Positions 4,685 to 7,234 of a stretch of DNA of 7,234 bases are shown one piece after another. This DNA comes from Flavobacteriales bacterium (lineage in GTDB: Bacteria; Bacteroidota; Bacteroidia; Flavobacteriales_F; PHOS-HE28), in the NCBI GenBank assembly GCA_020854015.1, contig JADZGG010000041.1, positions 1 to 7,234 on the forward strand, given 5' to 3'. Every line of letters begins with the position of its first letter. Position 1 is the first letter of the stretch. The notes beneath the pieces were generated by a model that saw nothing but the letters and a program-made list of their open reading frames with translations, made no database searches and was not told the origin of the DNA. A program made the position numbers and the translations under genes.

Positions 4685-7234
4685 ACATCAGTTCCATCAG
4701 CATCAACCGGCCGGTGCTCGCATCGGTGATCTCGATCCTGATCGTGCTCTTCGGCGCGATCGGCTTCGGGTTCCTGGGCGTGCGCGAGTACCCCAGCGTG
4801 GACCCGCCGGTGATCACCGTCACCACCAACTACATCGGTGCGAACGCGGACATCATCGAAAGCCAGATCACCGAGGTGCTGGAGGAGAGCATCAACGGCA
4901 TCGCGGGCATCCGCACCCTTACCAGCGTGAGCAGCGATGGTCGCAGCACCATCACGGTCGAGTTCGAACTGGACGTGGACCTGGAATCCGCTGCCAACGA
5001 TGTGCGCGACCGGGTGAGCCGCAGCTTGAAGCTGTTGCCGCTGGACGTGGACCCGCCCATCGTAGCGAAGAGCGACGCGGACTCGAACCCGATCGTGTCC
5101 ATGACGATCCAGAGCGATCAGCGCGACATGCTGGAACTGAGCCAGATCGCCAACGATGTGTTCAAGGAGCGGCTCCAGACGATCCCGGGGGTGAGCGCGA
5201 TCAACGTGTGGGGCGAGAAGAAGTACAGCATGAAGCTGCAGCTCGATCCCTTGCGGATGGCCGGCTTCAACATCACACCGGTGGATGTGCGCAATGCGCT
5301 GGCACGCGAGAACGTCGAGCTTCCCAGCGGCCGCATCGAGGGCTTCAACACCGAGCTCAGCATCCGCACGCTGGGCCGGCTCACCACACCCGAGCAGTTC
5401 AACGACCTGATCCTGCGCGACGACGGTGGCCCGGTGGTCAGGCTCAGGGACGTGGGCCTTGCCGAACTGAGGCCGGAGAACGAGCGTTCGCTCCTGCGCG
5501 GGAACGGCGGTGTGCCGCAGGTGGCGGTGGCCATCACCCCGCAGCCCGGCAGCAACTACGTGGCCATCGCCGACGAGTTCTACAAGCGCGTGGAGCAGAT
5601 CAAGAAGGACCTCCCCTCCGACCTGCGGTACAACGTCGCGCTCGACACCACCATCGGCATCCGCTCGGCCATTAGTGAAGTGGAGGAGACCATCCTCATC
5701 GCCTTCGGACTGGTGGTGCTCATCATCTTCCTCTTTCTGCGTGACTGGCGTACCACACTGATCCCTGTGCTCGCGATACCGATCTCCTTGATCGGCGCCT
5801 TCTTCATCATGTACATCGCGGGTTTCAGCATCAACATCCTTACGCTGCTGGCCATCGTTCTGGCAACGGGCATCGTAGTCGACGACGCCATCGTGGTGCT
5901 GGAGAACATCTACGCCAAGATCGAAGGCGGAATGGATCCCATGAAGGCCGGCCACGAAGGTTCGAAGGAGATCACCTTCGCCATCGTGAGCACCACGGTC
6001 ACGCTGGCGGCGGTCTTCCTGCCGGTGATCTTTTTGAGCGGCCTCACCGGTCGTCTGTTCCGTGAGTTCGGTATCGTTGTGGCGGGCTCGGTGCTGATCA
6101 GTGCCGTTGTCTCGCTCACGCTCACACCGATGATGAGCGCACGACTGTTGAAGCACAAGACGAAGCAGAGCCGCTTCTTCGAGGTCACCGAACGCTTCTT
6201 CACGCGCCTGGGCAACGGCTATGAACGTTCGCTCTCGGCCTTCCTCCGTCGGCGATGGCTGGCCTTTGTGGTCATGGGCTTGAGCGGAGGCTTGATCTGG
6301 CTTGCCGGGGCTAACATCCCCAGCGAGCTGGCACCGAACGAGGACAAGAGCCGCTTCATGGTTCAGAGCACGGCGCCCGAAGGCACGAGCTTCGAACTGA
6401 TGAACGCCTACCTCGCCAACATCATCGAGGTGGTGGACACCATGCCGGAGAGGCAAGCGCTGATCAGTGTGACGGCCCCTGGATTCGGAACCGCGAGCGC
6501 GACCAACACCGGCTTCGTCCGCGTGACGCTTGTACCACCGGATCAACGCAGCAAGACGCAGGACGAGCTGGCGAAGAGCGTTATGGGCAAGGTGCAGCGC
6601 TTCAATTTTGCGAAGAGCTTCGTGATCCAGGAGCCCACGATCGGAGGCAGTCGCTTCGTGACATTGCCTGTACAGTACGTGATCCAGGCACCCGACTTCG
6701 AGCGTTTGCGTGCCATCATCCCGAAGTTCATGGAGAAGGCTGCAGCGGACAAGACCTTCCGTGTGGTGGACCTGAACTTGAAGTTCAACAAGCCAGAGCT
6801 CAACGTGGAGGTCGATCGTGACCGTGCCCGTGCGATGGGCGTGAGCATGCAGGACATCGCCGAGACCCTGCAGCTCTACTTCAGCGGCCAGCGTTACGGC
6901 TACTTCATCATGCAGGGCAAGCAGTATCAGGTGATCGGTCAGGCCACACGCGCAGATCGTGATGCTCCGATCGACCTGAAGAGCGCCTACGTCCGCAACG
7001 ACAAGGGCGAGTTGATCCAATTGGACAACCTGGTGCGCTTGAGCGATCGCAGCACGCCCCCGCAGCTTTTCCGCTACAACCGATACGTCAGTGCCACGGT
7101 GAGCGCCGATCCGGCCGAGGGCTTTACGATCGGGGACGGTATCGCGGCCATGGACCGCATCTCCAAGGAGGTGCTCGATGAGTCCTTCAGCACTTCGCTC
7201 GCCGGGGTGAGCAAGGAGTTCGCGGAGAGCAGTA
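4681..7234 (+). CDS. RND-family efflux permease (AcrB/MexB-like), 3' end beyond window
   Basis: This is the inner-membrane proton antiporter of the pump. The frame is open from ATG 4681 to the last base, giving 851 residues; relatives are about 1,030-1,060 long, so the last five or so membrane helices are missing from view. It starts in the typical way (MNISSISINRPVLASVISIL, first membrane helix about 10-31). The first periplasmic loop includes YPSVDPPVITVTTNYIGANA. Helices 2-6 lie at about 338-495 and include GIVVDDAIVVLENIY with the paired proton-relay aspartates D401 and D402 (5881-5886). Helix 7 is at about 527-544, then the second periplasmic loop begins ANIPSELAPNEDKSRFMV. The relay Lys expected in helix 10 is outside the window. 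The family is clear, probably the hydrophobe/amphiphile efflux group, but the substrate cannot be inferred. It overlaps the adaptor stop by ATGA. Confidence 0.96.
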   Translation, partial: MNISSISINRPVLASVISILIVLFGAIGFGFLGVREYPSVDPPVITVTTNYIGANADIIESQITEVLEESINGIAGIRTLTSVSSDGRSTITVEFELDVDLESAANDVRDRVSRSLKLLPLDVDPPIVAKSDADSNPIVSMTIQSDQRDMLELSQIANDVFKERLQTIPGVSAINVWGEKKYSMKLQLDPLRMAGFNITPVDVRNALARENVELPSGRIEGFNTELSIRTLGRLTTPEQFNDLILRDDGGPVVRLRDVGLAELRPENERSLLRGNGGVPQVAVAITPQPGSNYVAIADEFYKRVEQIKKDLPSDLRYNVALDTTIGIRSAISEVEETILIAFGLVVLIIFLFLRDWRTTLIPVLAIPISLIGAFFIMYIAGFSINILTLLAIVLATGIVVDDAIVVLENIYAKIEGGMDPMKAGHEGSKEITFAIVSTTVTLAAVFLPVIFLSGLTGRLFREFGIVVAGSVLISAVVSLTLTPMMSARLLKHKTKQSRFFEVTERFFTRLGNGYERSLSAFLRRRWLAFVVMGLSGGLIWLAGANIPSELAPNEDKSRFMVQSTAPEGTSFELMNAYLANIIEVVDTMPERQALISVTAPGFGTASATNTGFVRVTLVPPDQRSKTQDELAKSVMGKVQRFNFAKSFVIQEPTIGGSRFVTLPVQYVIQAPDFERLRAIIPKFMEKAAADKTFRVVDLNLKFNKPELNVEVDRDRARAMGVSMQDIAETLQLYFSGQRYGYFIMQGKQYQVIGQATRADRDAPIDLKSAYVRNDKGELIQLDNLVRLSDRSTPPQLFRYNRYVSATVSADPAEGFTIGDGIAAMDRISKEVLDESFSTSLAGVSKEFAESS

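Noticed and set aside
4213..7020. A 935-codon open frame on the minus strand across the adaptor and permease genes
   Set aside because: It lies opposite two clearly recognisable genes, spans their junction, and its translation is low-complexity text rich in His, Asp, Arg and Ala, typical of the antisense of GC-rich coding DNA. No domain is recognisable. It is a shadow of the permease gene.

Overview
The window looks like a stretch of a moderately high-GC Bacteroidota chromosome, possibly an uncultured Flavobacteriales- or Chitinophagales-like organism. The evidence is the wording of the leucyl-tRNA synthetase (a long insert before KMSK and a connective region without the usual zinc cysteines), a match to the Bacteroidota -7 promoter consensus TAnnTTTG ahead of the marR gene, and the lack of clear Shine-Dalgarno sequences at all three clustered starts. 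Typical coding stretches are near 60% GC by hand count. The taxonomic call is inference from remembered family sequences.

Layout. Positions 1-2346 hold the 3' part of leuS, whose 5' end lies outside the window. It is unusual in three places: a short palindromic element read in frame (about 1210-1251), an AT-richer and longer-than-usual insert before KMSK (1519-1896), and an apparent in-frame loss of most of the anticodon-binding domain at 2176-2190. Positions 2347-2642 are a spacer with a 9-bp hairpin directly after the leuS stop and a 144-bp compound palindromic repeat (2429-2572). Positions 2643-2999 may encode a small protein of unknown function with atypical composition.

Positions 3126-7234 form a tight drug-efflux type operon, all on the plus strand: a 14-bp palindrome coinciding with a predicted promoter, a MarR-family regulator (3159-3620), an RND periplasmic adaptor lipoprotein (3617-4684) and an RND inner-membrane permease (4681 to the window end, 3' incomplete). 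Each pair of genes overlaps by ATGA, so translation is probably coupled. The regulator probably represses its own operon from the palindrome. The adaptor and permease would form the inner part of a tripartite proton-driven efflux pump. No outer-membrane channel gene is in view; it may follow downstream or be encoded elsewhere.

No wholly new system was recognised. The most interesting signals are the anomalies in leuS and the palindromic repeats around it.
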